Positions 1 through 9,104 of a stretch of 37,238 bases of DNA are shown piece by piece. The stretch is taken from the IMG/VR virus record IMGVR_UViG_3300033153_009749, positions 1 through 37,238 of that record. One strand, 5' to 3'. Position numbers and translations under genes: made by a program. The notes below the pieces were generated by a model that saw only the letters and a program-made list of their open reading frames with translations, did not search any database and was not told the origin of the DNA. Position 1 is the first letter of the stretch. Each line of letters starts with the position of its first letter. Origin of the DNA: a virus.

Positions 1-243
1 AATCCTGTTGGAGAGGCGGTATTTTCAGATACAAAAGAAGTTATTGTAAAGCCAATTATCAATGGTAGCGTGTCTGTAACTGATACTGAATGGCTGCATA
101 TTCACAGAGCATATCCAAGAATCAGCATGGAACTTGCTTATGACAATTCAGGTCAGCGTGTTTTCAATACCATATTCAAGGGTTTTCCTGATGATACAAG
201 CGGCCAAGTTGGTGAAATGTGGCGTGTTGGACCCGCATCTTAA
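1..243 (+). CDS. Probable tail tube / major tail protein, C-terminal part
   Basis: An open frame runs in from the left edge and stops with TAA at 241-243, giving the last 80 residues of a protein. The sequence is rich in beta-forming residues and has no recognisable motif. In siphoviruses the gene directly upstream of the tail-assembly chaperone pair and tape measure is normally the major tail (tube) protein, and the beta-rich C-terminus fits that. The identification rests on position, not on a signature. The N-terminus lies outside the window. Confidence 0.6.
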   Translation, partial: NPVGEAVFSDTKEVIVKPIINGSVSVTDTEWLHIHRAYPRISMELAYDNSGQRVFNTIFKGFPDDTSGQVGEMWRVGPAS

Positions 244-261
244 CGGGAAAGGTGATTAAAG

Positions 262-675
262 GTGAGCCAAAACAAAAGATTGAAATTAAGCACAAGAAAA
301 AGTTTTTATGATCCAATCGAAGTTGAAATCAATGATGAGGTGTATAAAAGCATCCCTATGACAAGAGAAGTCAGAGTAAGAATGGGAGAGATAAGCGAAA
401 ACATTGTCTTGACCTCAGCAAAAAAGGAAAGTGTTGAAGCTCTTTATCAATTTGTCATGTTTGTTTTCAACATAGAAAAAAAGACATTGGATAAACTGGA
501 ACTAAGAGAAGTCGAGGATATATATCTTTATGTAACACAGAGGTTTAATGAGATTGAGAAGGAGAGAATCGAGCTCATTAAAAATACGATTAAAAAAGCA
601 TGGCAATTTGAAAATACAAATCAAACTGAAAAAGAAATAGAAAAAAACCTAAAGAGGCCTGGAGACAAGGCTTAA
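262..675 (+). CDS. Tail assembly chaperone (gpG-like)
   Basis: A 137-aa, charged, mostly helical protein begins at GTG 262 behind an AAAGGTG-type ribosome site. It lies between the tail-tube gene and the tape measure, the position of lambda gpG-type chaperones that coat the tape measure during tail assembly. Near its 3' end is the slippery heptamer A AAA AAC (642-648) in the correct phase for -1 slippage, followed by a strong hairpin. Most ribosomes would end at the TAA at 673-675 and make this short form. A minority would continue into the extension ending at 956. Family assignment comes from synteny and the frameshift signal; the residues alone are not diagnostic. Confidence 0.8.
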   Translation: MSQNKRLKLSTRKSFYDPIEVEINDEVYKSIPMTREVRVRMGEISENIVLTSAKKESVEALYQFVMFVFNIEKKTLDKLELREVEDIYLYVTQRFNEIEKERIELIKNTIKKAWQFENTNQTEKEIEKNLKRPGDKA

Positions 676-702
676 TTCTTATTGCAAGAGAGTTTCCAGG
701 CC
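642..702 (+). promoter_or_regulatory. Programmed -1 ribosomal frameshift site: slippery heptamer plus hairpin
   Basis: A AAA AAC at 642-648 sits with AAA and AAC as zero-frame codons (643-648), the canonical arrangement for -1 slippage. After a 7-nt spacer (649-655), bases 656-666 pair with 692-702 in an 11-bp stem (one G-U, at 664/694) around a 25-nt loop. Heptamer, spacer and stem match the textbook design of a -1 frameshift signal. The -1 frame is open from 648 to the stop at 954-956, giving a predicted fusion of about 231 aa. Confidence 0.85.
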
Positions 703-956
703 AGTTTCCTGGTGAGCAGCTGTACAACCTTGATATAAGGGATGAATTAAGATGGATGATCGAGGCAAGAAGGAAGCAGGTTTTGAGAGATTTATCTCAG
801 CTTCAAATGGTAAATCTTGCCTTTGTCGGAGGTGCTGAAACTAAAAAATTGTATAAAGAAATGTTAAATGAATACCTAGCCCTAGAAGGAATTGACAGAA
901 GACGTGAAGAATGGGAAGCTAATTGGGGATGGCTCAAAATGAAAAAGAGAGGATAA
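648..956 (+). CDS. Frameshift extension of the tail chaperone (gpGT-like)
   Basis: This segment is read in the -1 frame after slippage at 642-648 and adds about 102 residues to the first 129 residues of the chaperone. The first in-frame ATG, at 756, has no ribosome binding site, so independent translation is unlikely. The segment ends 4 nt before the tape-measure start, just as the T domain does in lambda-type GT proteins, where it recruits the tape measure or tube subunits. It ends in a Trp- and charge-rich helix. Confidence 0.8.
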   Translation, partial: PKEAWRQGLILIAREFPGQFPGEQLYNLDIRDELRWMIEARRKQVLRDLSQLQMVNLAFVGGAETKKLYKEMLNEYLALEGIDRRREEWEANWGWLKMKKRG

Positions 957-960
957 TATC

Positions 961-3837
961 ATGGCTTTTGATGCCGGGAGTATTTTCGGAAAATTAAAGC
1001 TGGATAAGTCTGGTTTTACACAAAGCGTAAAAGCTGTAAACAAAGACCAGAAGTCTATGCAGACCTCCGCCTCTAAATCAGGAGTTGCATTTAAGGGCAT
1101 GTGGAAGCAGATGGCTGCCGGTCTTGGAGTAACAGCCGGAATAACTATGGCAGTAAGGGGGCTTATCCGCCAGTTTTCCGATGTGATTGAAAGAGGGCGT
1201 GAGTTTGAGAGAGAATGGGCAAACGTCACGACTATGCTTTCTGTGAGTCAGGGAGAGACGGATAAACTTAAAACTGAACTGCAGAAACTTCCGCCTGTGC
1301 TTGGAGATACGACTGAGCTTGCTAAAGGTATGTATCAAGTCCTCTCAGCCAGTGTTGAGCCGGCTAAAGCCATTGATGTTTTAACCGCATCAGCTAAAGC
1401 AGCTAAAGCTGGGCTTACAGAAACGAATACAGCAGTTGATGCTATAACGACTGTTCTAAACGCATATGGGATGGAAGCAGAAGAAGCTACGAATATCTCT
1501 GACATAATGTTTATGACTGTTAAACGGGGAAAACTTACGTTTGGGGAGCTGGCACATTCTCTTGGAACTGTAGCCCCTGTTGCGGGAACTATAGGAATTA
1601 AATTTGATGAAGTAGCTGCAGCTATAGCCAGCCTTACCCGTCAAGGGATACCTGCTGCGACAGCCACTATGCAATTACGTCAAGTTATGATGGCTGTCTT
1701 AAAACCATCTGAACAGGCAAAAAAGAAGGCAGAAGAATTAGGAATTGAATGGTCTGCAGCGGCTTTAAAAGCCAAAGGTCTTGGTGGGTTCCTTGCTGAA
1801 GTGAAAGAAAAGACAGGCGGAAATTCAGAAGCATTATCAAAACTTGTACCTAATGTTAGAGCTTTAACAGGAGTCATGGCTCTTGCCGGAAGGGCGGCAG
1901 ATGGGTTTGAAAAAGATTTGGGTCTTATGTCAAATGCGGCAGGTTCTACAGATGAGGCTTTTAAAAAGAACATAGATACTTTTGATACCTGGTTAGCAAC
2001 AGCAAAAGTAGTATCCAATAAAGGGAAAGAGGCCTTTTATGAAGGATTAATAAATCCAATAAAAGAAGCTGTAGGAAGTGCCGAGGATTTAGAATTAGCA
2101 AGCATTAAACTCCAAAAAACCATGAAAACCCTTGGTAGTGTTTTTGGAGAAATCGCAGTTTCAATAGGAAGCCTTTCCAAAGGATATGATGGGCTTATAG
2201 AAAGACAAACCAATATTATTATGAAAGCTATTGGTATGGAGACGATTCAAGAGCGAAATAATCGTCTCATGATTGAGGCTAAACATGAAGTTGAGGCTTT
2301 TGTCCAAGAAATGGATAATCTTAATGTTTCTTATGAAGAAGCTAAAAAGCAAAGAGAAAAAGGGAAGGAAAGCTGGGAAAAATGGACATCCTCGATGCGG
2401 ACTGCTAATTCCACCATAGGGCTTGGGAAAGGACTTATAAATGCACTTAAAGAAGGATATAAAGAATATACAGAATCTTTAGAAGATAATAAGGAAGAAA
2501 TAGATAAAACCATAATATCCCATAAAACATTTACAATTGAAACTAAAAACCTAGGAGACGAAACCAAAAAAACGCATGAAAATTTGAGTGATTTATTGAG
2601 TCTTAATATTAGAGATTGGGCTGACGAAGGAGCCGCTGCGATTGATTTTGTCTCACAAGGAATAACTCAATTAGGACAATCCTCTATAGATATGGGTCAG
2701 TTATGGGATTTAAATAAACCTGATGTTCAAGCATGGGCAAATGATAATGTAATCCCTGGATTACAAGATGTAGAGAAAGGGACAGAAGAAGTAATAACAA
2801 ATACGACTTCTCTCTGGAATCAGATGACAGACGGCCTAAAAACAAAATGGGCAACGACTTTTAGTGATATGCTTTCGGGTGCTACTAGCTTTAAAGACGG
2901 AATGGATCAGCTTTGGGAAGGGATGAAAGAGCAGTTTTTTGATATTGTCGGCCAGATGATTGCAAAATGGGTTACTGATTTTTTGGGGAATCTTTTTACT
3001 GAATCAACAAGTATATTCAATGATATTTTTGGGACAATAGGCAATGCGGCTTCTGGGGCAGCTCAGGCAGCAGCAGGAGCTTCCTCATCTCTTTCAGGAG
3101 TCTTTTTAGGTTTGGGTGCAGCAGTCGGGACATTCTTAGGGACTCTTCTTAGTGGCGGTGATGATCTAAGTTATACGAATAAGCTCCTTGAGACAATCGC
3201 ATGGGATCAATCAGCTAAAATGGATAATACCAACGCACAGCTTCATGAAATTAAATTGACCGCATGGAATGTTAACGATAAATTAGGTGCTCTTTATAAC
3301 GCCATGACCACTCAAGGTACTGTTTATGTCAATATGTTTGCATCCGATCCCATTGAACGATTAGGGCAAGATTTTAATCGAGGATTAACAGGTCTGGGAG
3401 GAGACATTGTTACATTAGGCGGGAAAATAGGAAACGGGATCGCTGGATTAGAAAAAGGAATAAGAGATTCTAATAATAAATTTATAAAAAGCATGAAAAA
3501 CTTCAACGAAGCCTCAGGGGCTCAGGGGGCTTCAATGATGGGAGCCAGAGCGATCTCCGCACAGGATGAGGGGACTTGGTATGTTCAAGCTCAAGAGCAA
3601 TTATTTAGAGCCCATAGAGGTGAAATCGTTGATATACGCCATGTGGACTCACAGCAAACAAGAGCAGGCTTTGATAGCGTGGGCAATATAAATGTTCAGA
3701 TAAAGCCTGTGGTCATTCCCAAAAATGATAAATATCTTATAAACTTTACTGTTGAAAAAGTTGAACGATTAAAGAAAGATATTATAAAAGGCAATGTTCC
3801 TATAAACCTCGGAGCTATAGCTGGAGGCAGGTTATGA
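961..3837 (+). CDS. Tail tape measure protein
   Basis: A 958-aa protein sets tail length and is probably threaded out on DNA ejection. Residues about 1-80 form a helical, Lys/Ser-rich start with a hydrophobic stretch (about 48-66). Residues about 85-340 look like the TP901-type tape-measure core (Ala-rich helices with 'LAKGMYQVLSA' and 'TAVDAITTVLNAYG'). Residues about 690-735 hold a Gly/Ala/Leu-rich stretch that could insert in a membrane. At roughly 0.15 nm per residue, the family rule of thumb, the tail would be about 140 nm. It follows the chaperone pair by 4 nt and overlaps the next start by ATGA. Confidence 0.92.
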   Translation: MAFDAGSIFGKLKLDKSGFTQSVKAVNKDQKSMQTSASKSGVAFKGMWKQMAAGLGVTAGITMAVRGLIRQFSDVIERGREFEREWANVTTMLSVSQGETDKLKTELQKLPPVLGDTTELAKGMYQVLSASVEPAKAIDVLTASAKAAKAGLTETNTAVDAITTVLNAYGMEAEEATNISDIMFMTVKRGKLTFGELAHSLGTVAPVAGTIGIKFDEVAAAIASLTRQGIPAATATMQLRQVMMAVLKPSEQAKKKAEELGIEWSAAALKAKGLGGFLAEVKEKTGGNSEALSKLVPNVRALTGVMALAGRAADGFEKDLGLMSNAAGSTDEAFKKNIDTFDTWLATAKVVSNKGKEAFYEGLINPIKEAVGSAEDLELASIKLQKTMKTLGSVFGEIAVSIGSLSKGYDGLIERQTNIIMKAIGMETIQERNNRLMIEAKHEVEAFVQEMDNLNVSYEEAKKQREKGKESWEKWTSSMRTANSTIGLGKGLINALKEGYKEYTESLEDNKEEIDKTIISHKTFTIETKNLGDETKKTHENLSDLLSLNIRDWADEGAAAIDFVSQGITQLGQSSIDMGQLWDLNKPDVQAWANDNVIPGLQDVEKGTEEVITNTTSLWNQMTDGLKTKWATTFSDMLSGATSFKDGMDQLWEGMKEQFFDIVGQMIAKWVTDFLGNLFTESTSIFNDIFGTIGNAASGAAQAAAGASSSLSGVFLGLGAAVGTFLGTLLSGGDDLSYTNKLLETIAWDQSAKMDNTNAQLHEIKLTAWNVNDKLGALYNAMTTQGTVYVNMFASDPIERLGQDFNRGLTGLGGDIVTLGGKIGNGIAGLEKGIRDSNNKFIKSMKNFNEASGAQGASMMGARAISAQDEGTWYVQAQEQLFRAHRGEIVDIRHVDSQQTRAGFDSVGNINVQIKPVVIPKNDKYLINFTVEKVERLKKDIIKGNVPINLGAIAGGRL

Positions 3838-4616
3838 TCGGACAGAATATACGTTTTATGTGGAAGAATTATTTTGATGATGCCTCTTTATCTGTTTCAA
3901 GCTCTGAATCAGGTTTCCCTGTAACTAATACACAACATCGTTGGCATACAAGAACATGGCGGAGCGAGTTAGGGCTTACTGGCGGGCTTTCTGATGCTTA
4001 CATAAAAGCTGATTTGGGATATGCCTATGACATAGAAGCATTTATTATAAAAAATCATAATTTCAGCATGCTTGAAAGCAGTGATGGGCTGAGAATACAG
4101 GCAAACGATACGGATGTCTGGGGGGCTCCTGCTTTAGATGAGGTGATTCCTGTAACATCCGGGCTTATCATTAAATTTTTCTCAAGCACTCAAAATTACC
4201 GTTACTGGCGTATAGTGATGACAGATGCTCTAAACCCTGATGGGTATCTTGAAATAGGACGTATATTTTTAGGTCCTTATTTTGAACCTTATTATAATTT
4301 CCAATCAAAAAGCCCTGCATTTTTAGACCTCTCTGCTGTAAAGCGTTCTACAGGCGGGCAGATATCCAGCGACCAGAAGCCAAGATATAGAGCATGGACT
4401 TATTCCTTCGGGGCAATCAATTCTGATGATTTTGATACGTTTTGGGAGATGTGGCAGGAAGTAGGGCTTTCTAAAGAATATTTTATATGTCAAGACCCGA
4501 TTCATGCGACTCCTTATTTGGTAACATATTATGTACAGAATACAGATAATTGGGGATTTGACCCTTTAATAAAAAACTTTAACAGGCTTACGATTACAAC
4601 AGAGGAGCTTCTATAA
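3834..4616 (+). CDS. Discoidin-like tail protein, paralogue A
   Basis: A 260-aa protein whose start overlaps the tape-measure stop (ATGA), preceded by GGAGG. The middle resembles a discoidin/galactose-binding jelly roll: 'FPVTNTQHRWHTRTW', 'IQANDTDVWGAP', 'QNYRYWRI' and 'IGRIFLG'. The same landmarks recur in the same order in the 343-aa product of 5855-6886, so the two are paralogues. Placed right after the tape measure, it is likely a distal-tail or baseplate-surface component, possibly binding sugar. The fold call is from motif resemblance. Confidence 0.65.
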   Translation: MIGQNIRFMWKNYFDDASLSVSSSESGFPVTNTQHRWHTRTWRSELGLTGGLSDAYIKADLGYAYDIEAFIIKNHNFSMLESSDGLRIQANDTDVWGAPALDEVIPVTSGLIIKFFSSTQNYRYWRIVMTDALNPDGYLEIGRIFLGPYFEPYYNFQSKSPAFLDLSAVKRSTGGQISSDQKPRYRAWTYSFGAINSDDFDTFWEMWQEVGLSKEYFICQDPIHATPYLVTYYVQNTDNWGFDPLIKNFNRLTITTEELL

Positions 4617-5854
4617 TGGCTGCAATAGATGAGAGCCTTTGGTGCTGGGTCGAAAATAATGCTAATAGATATTTGAAGCGATATAATATTGCTACAGGTG
4701 AATGGTCTGATGTGGTGAAACTCCCTGCATTTGATGTTCAAGGAGATTCTATGGGCGTATGGGACGGTGGTTTTTATATCTGGATTTATATTCAAGATGC
4801 GATAGCTGATGTAAATTATGTTAAAAAGAGATTAAATATCCATACGCTTGAGTTATCTGATTATCCGCAAGACCCAGATATAATTGATACGTTTGATTAC
4901 GGGATGATGACGCAGGATTTTGGGGGGAAAATATATGTAACTGCTTATGAGTCATTTAACGTTTGCAGTTTCTCTTATGCAACAAAAGTTTGGGGAATTG
5001 AACCTTCCCCGCCAGCCAATACCAGCACAGACCCAACTATAGCGGCAGTGCCTCCCTGGGCTAATAATCAACCAGGAAACATATTTTTAGCCAGGTCAGT
5101 GGCAGGTTCCGCAGATTTTTATATGCTTGACCCGGTTACAGGAAACTGGACAGTTAAAGCCAATACTGATGGGGCGGATGGGGTTTCGAATGCAAGAGGA
5201 ATGGTTTGGGCTCAAGTGCCTGAGAGCGGGACGCCAGAATACATTTATCTAACTAGAAAAGATGATAAATTTGATAAGTATGATATTAGTGCAAATTCCT
5301 GGTCAAATATTGGTTCTATGCCCACTGATTTAGGTTCGGCGTATGGTAGTAATACCCTCGTCTGGGATGGGGACAGATATTTATTTTGGATAACGGATGA
5401 TGATAATGGGATATACAGGTTTGATTTGATTGACGAAGCCTGGGAAGCGTATGTTACTTTTCCTGGAGATGGGCTGGATTCCCAGCATTCGATAGTTTAC
5501 ACTCCAAGAATTCGATTTATTTTTTGCGACTCAAATGGAATCGAGCTTTATGAGCCTGCTTCTTTAGGCTCTGTTCCAAAAGACAGGACTTCTACTCCTG
5601 TAAAATATTATCTTAAAGCACTGGAAGCTGAAACAGAAGATGTTACCATAGGCTTTGTCTCAGACCATAGAACGGATGCAGAGGACATTCTGGAACTAGC
5701 TCCGGATGTGGCTGGCTCTCCTGGTGCTTGGAGTGATTCAGTCAACTTAGGTTCTTTCACTGAAAATGAATATAAAGCCTTTTGGCTACGGGCTGACCCA
5801 TCAGGAGCGGCTCAAGAGGCAAAAATAGCAAGGTTTAAATTAACGATAGGTTAA
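4616..5854 (+). CDS. Kelch-like beta-propeller tail protein
   Basis: A 412-aa protein, TAATG-coupled to the preceding gene. It carries repeated units ending in the Kelch-type signature of an aromatic/Asp strand followed by W: 'YNIATGEWSDV', 'YMLDPVTGNWTVK', 'YDISANSWSNIGSMP' and 'YRFDLIDEAWEAY'. These are spaced as in a Kelch/galactose-oxidase-like propeller over about residues 15-310. The C-terminal 100 residues are a separate beta domain. No signal peptide is visible. Inserted between two paralogous discoidin-like genes, it probably decorates the tail tip and binds a host surface ligand. I see no catalytic motif. Confidence 0.65.
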   Translation: MAAIDESLWCWVENNANRYLKRYNIATGEWSDVVKLPAFDVQGDSMGVWDGGFYIWIYIQDAIADVNYVKKRLNIHTLELSDYPQDPDIIDTFDYGMMTQDFGGKIYVTAYESFNVCSFSYATKVWGIEPSPPANTSTDPTIAAVPPWANNQPGNIFLARSVAGSADFYMLDPVTGNWTVKANTDGADGVSNARGMVWAQVPESGTPEYIYLTRKDDKFDKYDISANSWSNIGSMPTDLGSAYGSNTLVWDGDRYLFWITDDDNGIYRFDLIDEAWEAYVTFPGDGLDSQHSIVYTPRIRFIFCDSNGIELYEPASLGSVPKDRTSTPVKYYLKALEAETEDVTIGFVSDHRTDAEDILELAPDVAGSPGAWSDSVNLGSFTENEYKAFWLRADPSGAAQEAKIARFKLTIG

Positions 5855-6886
5855 ATGATGACGCATGATTATTTTAACGGAGGTTCTTTCATACGCTCTG
5901 CAATATATGACTTGCCAAGAGGAGAGCCTTTAATCCGTTATGTACCCTGGTGCGTGGGTGTCTATAGAAAGCATATAAGGTATGTCCCCTTTTGCCTGGG
6001 GGTATTCAGACATCAATTATGGTTTACAATACGGAATGAAAGCGGGGCAGTAAGTGAAAAAGAATTTTCAAGACTCCGTTTCCTTTGGGATAATAAATGG
6101 GATGAAGCTACTGTAACGACAAACAGCGAACAGCTTAAATTCCCAGCCACTGACACGCAGCATCACTGGCTTTCCCGTTGCTGGCGGTCTGCTGAAAGTA
6201 AAATAAAAGGGATTTGGCTAAAAGCTGATTTTGAGGAAGCAAAGCCTATAAGGGCTTTAGTCATTGCAAATCATTGGTTTAATCCTGGCTCTACTGTAAT
6301 AATCCAGGCAAATGATGCAGACGCATGGGGAACTCCGGCTGTAAATCAAGAGCTTGAAATAATAGATGATAAGACTTTAATCGAGTATTTTTGGGATGCC
6401 GAACAGAATTATCGTTATTGGCGGTTATATATGACTGCTGGAAGCGTTACAGGGAGCTTGACTGGAGAAGAAGATATAAGCACTAGAGGGGATAGGGATA
6501 TGGTTCCATATTGCAAACCGCACTTTAAAATAGGGCGTATATTCCTGGGTGATTATTTTGAGGTAAGCCAAAACTTTATAGGTCATAGCCCTGAATATGA
6601 AGAAGACAGCCAGGAATACAAAACAGATAGAGAAGGCCATATTTCAGAAAGGCCGATGTGGAAATTTAGAGATTTCTTCTACACGTTTGATAAACTGAGT
6701 TCTTCTGACTATGATACTATTTGGGATATATACGAATCCAAAGGAAAAGGAATCCCGTTTTTTATAATAGAGAATTATCGATATTGGTGGAAACGCACTT
6801 ATTATGTAACATTTTCAGAATCATTAGAATATGAATATCTTTATAACCGGGTAAATACTACTTTGCATTTCAAGGAAACAAGATGA
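5855..6886 (+). CDS. Discoidin-like tail protein, paralogue B
   Basis: A 343-aa paralogue of the 3834-4616 product, sharing 'FPATDTQHHWLSRCW', 'IQANDADAWGTP', 'QNYRYWRL' and 'IGRIFLGDYF'. It has an extra N-terminal segment of about 70 residues with an internal duplication: 'IRYVPWCVGVYRKH' is followed at once by 'IRYVPFCLGVFRHQ'. An acidic/Arg insert follows the WRL motif (about residues 195-215). It starts at ATGATG directly after the preceding stop. Probable tail-tip structural protein. Confidence 0.65.
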   Translation: MMTHDYFNGGSFIRSAIYDLPRGEPLIRYVPWCVGVYRKHIRYVPFCLGVFRHQLWFTIRNESGAVSEKEFSRLRFLWDNKWDEATVTTNSEQLKFPATDTQHHWLSRCWRSAESKIKGIWLKADFEEAKPIRALVIANHWFNPGSTVIIQANDADAWGTPAVNQELEIIDDKTLIEYFWDAEQNYRYWRLYMTAGSVTGSLTGEEDISTRGDRDMVPYCKPHFKIGRIFLGDYFEVSQNFIGHSPEYEEDSQEYKTDREGHISERPMWKFRDFFYTFDKLSSSDYDTIWDIYESKGKGIPFFIIENYRYWWKRTYYVTFSESLEYEYLYNRVNTTLHFKETR

Positions 6887-7563
6887 GCTTTGAAGATATC
6901 GTAAAAAAGGCTGATTGGACAAAAGTCTTTATGGTCAGAATCCAACCGGCTAAACGTATTGATACTGGCTCCTGGATACAGCATGGAATATATACGAATT
7001 GCTGGCGTATTGATTATGATGAGGTGGTCGTGGAAGTAGAGGAAAATGGCACGCCTTATACTGAATGTACGACTCTCCTGGAACTCCAAAGCCTTTCAGG
7101 TGGTATGGGGTTTTATTATGATGAGGATAATCAATATTTATGGCTTCATACAAGCGGTTCTGATGACCCTGGAGGCGTAAGCGGTGGTTATTTCCTGGTC
7201 GCTTATCACTGGGAATACTACACAAACATCCAGGATGAGGATGAGCCTGTTATTTATAATGGTCATTATTACCTGCCTTATCTAAGAAGCGAGGATCTCC
7301 CGGATATAGATATGGCGGTATCTGATTATTATCAAGGTGGGATATCCCTGGGATTCGGGGATATAAAACTTATAAATGCAGACGGGTATTTTGACAAAAG
7401 GCTGTCAATATATGCTTATGAATGGAAAAACATTATTTTAGAGGTGATTGATTTAGGGGTGGGGTTTGGGGATATGGCTACATTGCATAGGGGGGTTATC
7501 GGCAATATTACCTGGTCAGATGAAGAAGTGGTCTTTGAAATACTAGATCCGAGGGAACAATGA
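6883..7563 (+). CDS. Tail hub/baseplate-type protein
   Basis: A 226-aa, Tyr/Asp/Glu-rich, beta-predicted protein overlapping its neighbours on both sides by ATGA. I recognise no motif. 'FEDIVKKADW' at the N-terminus and 'DADGYFDKRL'-like strands further on resemble tail-hub proteins of environmental siphoviruses, but this is a weak impression. The tight coupling to the next gene (7560) suggests the two are made in equal amounts and act together at the tail tip. Confidence 0.5.
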   Translation: MSFEDIVKKADWTKVFMVRIQPAKRIDTGSWIQHGIYTNCWRIDYDEVVVEVEENGTPYTECTTLLELQSLSGGMGFYYDEDNQYLWLHTSGSDDPGGVSGGYFLVAYHWEYYTNIQDEDEPVIYNGHYYLPYLRSEDLPDIDMAVSDYYQGGISLGFGDIKLINADGYFDKRLSIYAYEWKNIILEVIDLGVGFGDMATLHRGVIGNITWSDEEVVFEILDPREQ

Positions 7564-9089
7564 TTACAGAGATGCTTCCTAAGCATAAATTTTGGGTCTC
7601 CAATTATCCGAATATGGACTCTGGAAAAGACGGCTACGTAATCCCTGAGTTTTATGGTGAAAAAAGCGGGATAGAACCAGTGTGCATTGATACGACCATA
7701 ATGAAATATCAAATAGCGTATCGTGAGATTAAGGCTATAGACACTGTTGAAGTAGACGGAATCGACCTTGCTGAAGATGAAAACTATGAGACTGATTTAG
7801 CTAATGCTCAGTTTACGGTCTATGGTATGCCTTATTGTGCTGGGAATCAGACTTATATCATTGTGCTTCAGGGAGATTTTGGGATAAACGGGGCTGATTA
7901 TGTGGAAGTAGGTGGAGACTCCGGGGCTGGATATGGAGACGGTCAGTATTATAAAATAGACGGAGCTGATAATTGGGTAGGTGATGCTGGGATAGACTTG
8001 TGTTTTAAAATCTATGGGAAAAAGACTTTAGACGGGGATGAGGAGCTTGTCGTTGAACATGATAAATCCAATTATGATGCGGATTATCCTCTTAGGGATG
8101 CTGGGGTAAGGACAAAAATAGCACAAAGTTTTCTTATGCCGGCTGATAGTTATTATATAACCAGGGTGATTGTATGGGTCAAAAAGGTCGGGAACCCTAC
8201 AAATTATTTTCGGCTTTCAATTTATGAAGATGACCAGGAGACAAGAGTCGGGGGGTTTACTGAAAGGAAAGATGTGTCTGATTTCAATCCGGCAATAACG
8301 CTTCTACAGAATAAATATTATCAGTTCACAAGCGATTCAGACGTAAGGGTGGGAGCTAAGGGTTACATAGATAATTTTGGGAATCTGATTGATACGCACT
8401 CTGGAGTTCTAAAACATTTTTGGGTCACTGTTATGGAACGCTCGCTTGATTTATTAGACATCTCTTCTTTTGATGATTTAGAGACAGAACATCCGGAGCC
8501 AATAAACCTTTACCTCAATAGAGAAGAATCCTTTCAGACGATATTGACCCGGCTGGAATCCGGAGCTCTATTCAAATTCCTTCCAAAGCTAGACGGGAAG
8601 TGGGCTGTACCTTTCTATGAAGCTGGCGTACCCTCTGGGACTACGCACCTTAGGAACGAGGACTTTTTAGCATTTAGTTGTATAAGAGACGCCAAAAGCA
8701 TTTACTATAAGGTTCAGATTCTTTACGACCAAGACCCGTCCTCGATGAAATTCAAAAAAAGGGAATCAACATCTGATATAGCTCAATATTTGTATAAAAG
8801 GAAAAGCACTTTGCCTATTGAGACGTATTTAAAAGACGCTTCAGATGCTGAGAACTTGGCTGATATCTATATGGTTCTAATAGAAGTACCCCAGAAAAAA
8901 ATAAGCTATGAGGTAAGCGGCTATGCCTTTGACGCACTGCCTACTGAAAAAGTGCTTATATCAAGAGATAGGGCTGATTCAGCGACTGGGGCTTTTGACA
9001 CTGTCATATTTCGGCAGTTAAGTTTGACAAAAAGGATAAGTACAGGGACAGTAAATTGCGTGGCTCTTCTGGATGAGCTATCGTATTAA
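7560..9089 (+). CDS. Tail tip / hub protein with jelly-roll insert
   Basis: A 509-aa protein starting at ATG 7560 inside the preceding stop. The N-terminal and C-terminal parts look like a tail hub. Residues about 180-270 ('RTKIAQSFLMPADSYYITRV', then 'FRLSIYED') resemble a carbohydrate-binding-like jelly roll of the type used as anchor domains in surface proteins. No lysozyme or peptidase motif is seen. Its position before the fibre gene supports a central baseplate role. The exact family is unknown to me. Confidence 0.55.
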   Translation: MITEMLPKHKFWVSNYPNMDSGKDGYVIPEFYGEKSGIEPVCIDTTIMKYQIAYREIKAIDTVEVDGIDLAEDENYETDLANAQFTVYGMPYCAGNQTYIIVLQGDFGINGADYVEVGGDSGAGYGDGQYYKIDGADNWVGDAGIDLCFKIYGKKTLDGDEELVVEHDKSNYDADYPLRDAGVRTKIAQSFLMPADSYYITRVIVWVKKVGNPTNYFRLSIYEDDQETRVGGFTERKDVSDFNPAITLLQNKYYQFTSDSDVRVGAKGYIDNFGNLIDTHSGVLKHFWVTVMERSLDLLDISSFDDLETEHPEPINLYLNREESFQTILTRLESGALFKFLPKLDGKWAVPFYEAGVPSGTTHLRNEDFLAFSCIRDAKSIYYKVQILYDQDPSSMKFKKRESTSDIAQYLYKRKSTLPIETYLKDASDAENLADIYMVLIEVPQKKISYEVSGYAFDALPTEKVLISRDRADSATGAFDTVIFRQLSLTKRISTGTVNCVALLDELSY

Positions 9090-9104
9090 ATAGAGGTTTT
9101 AGAA

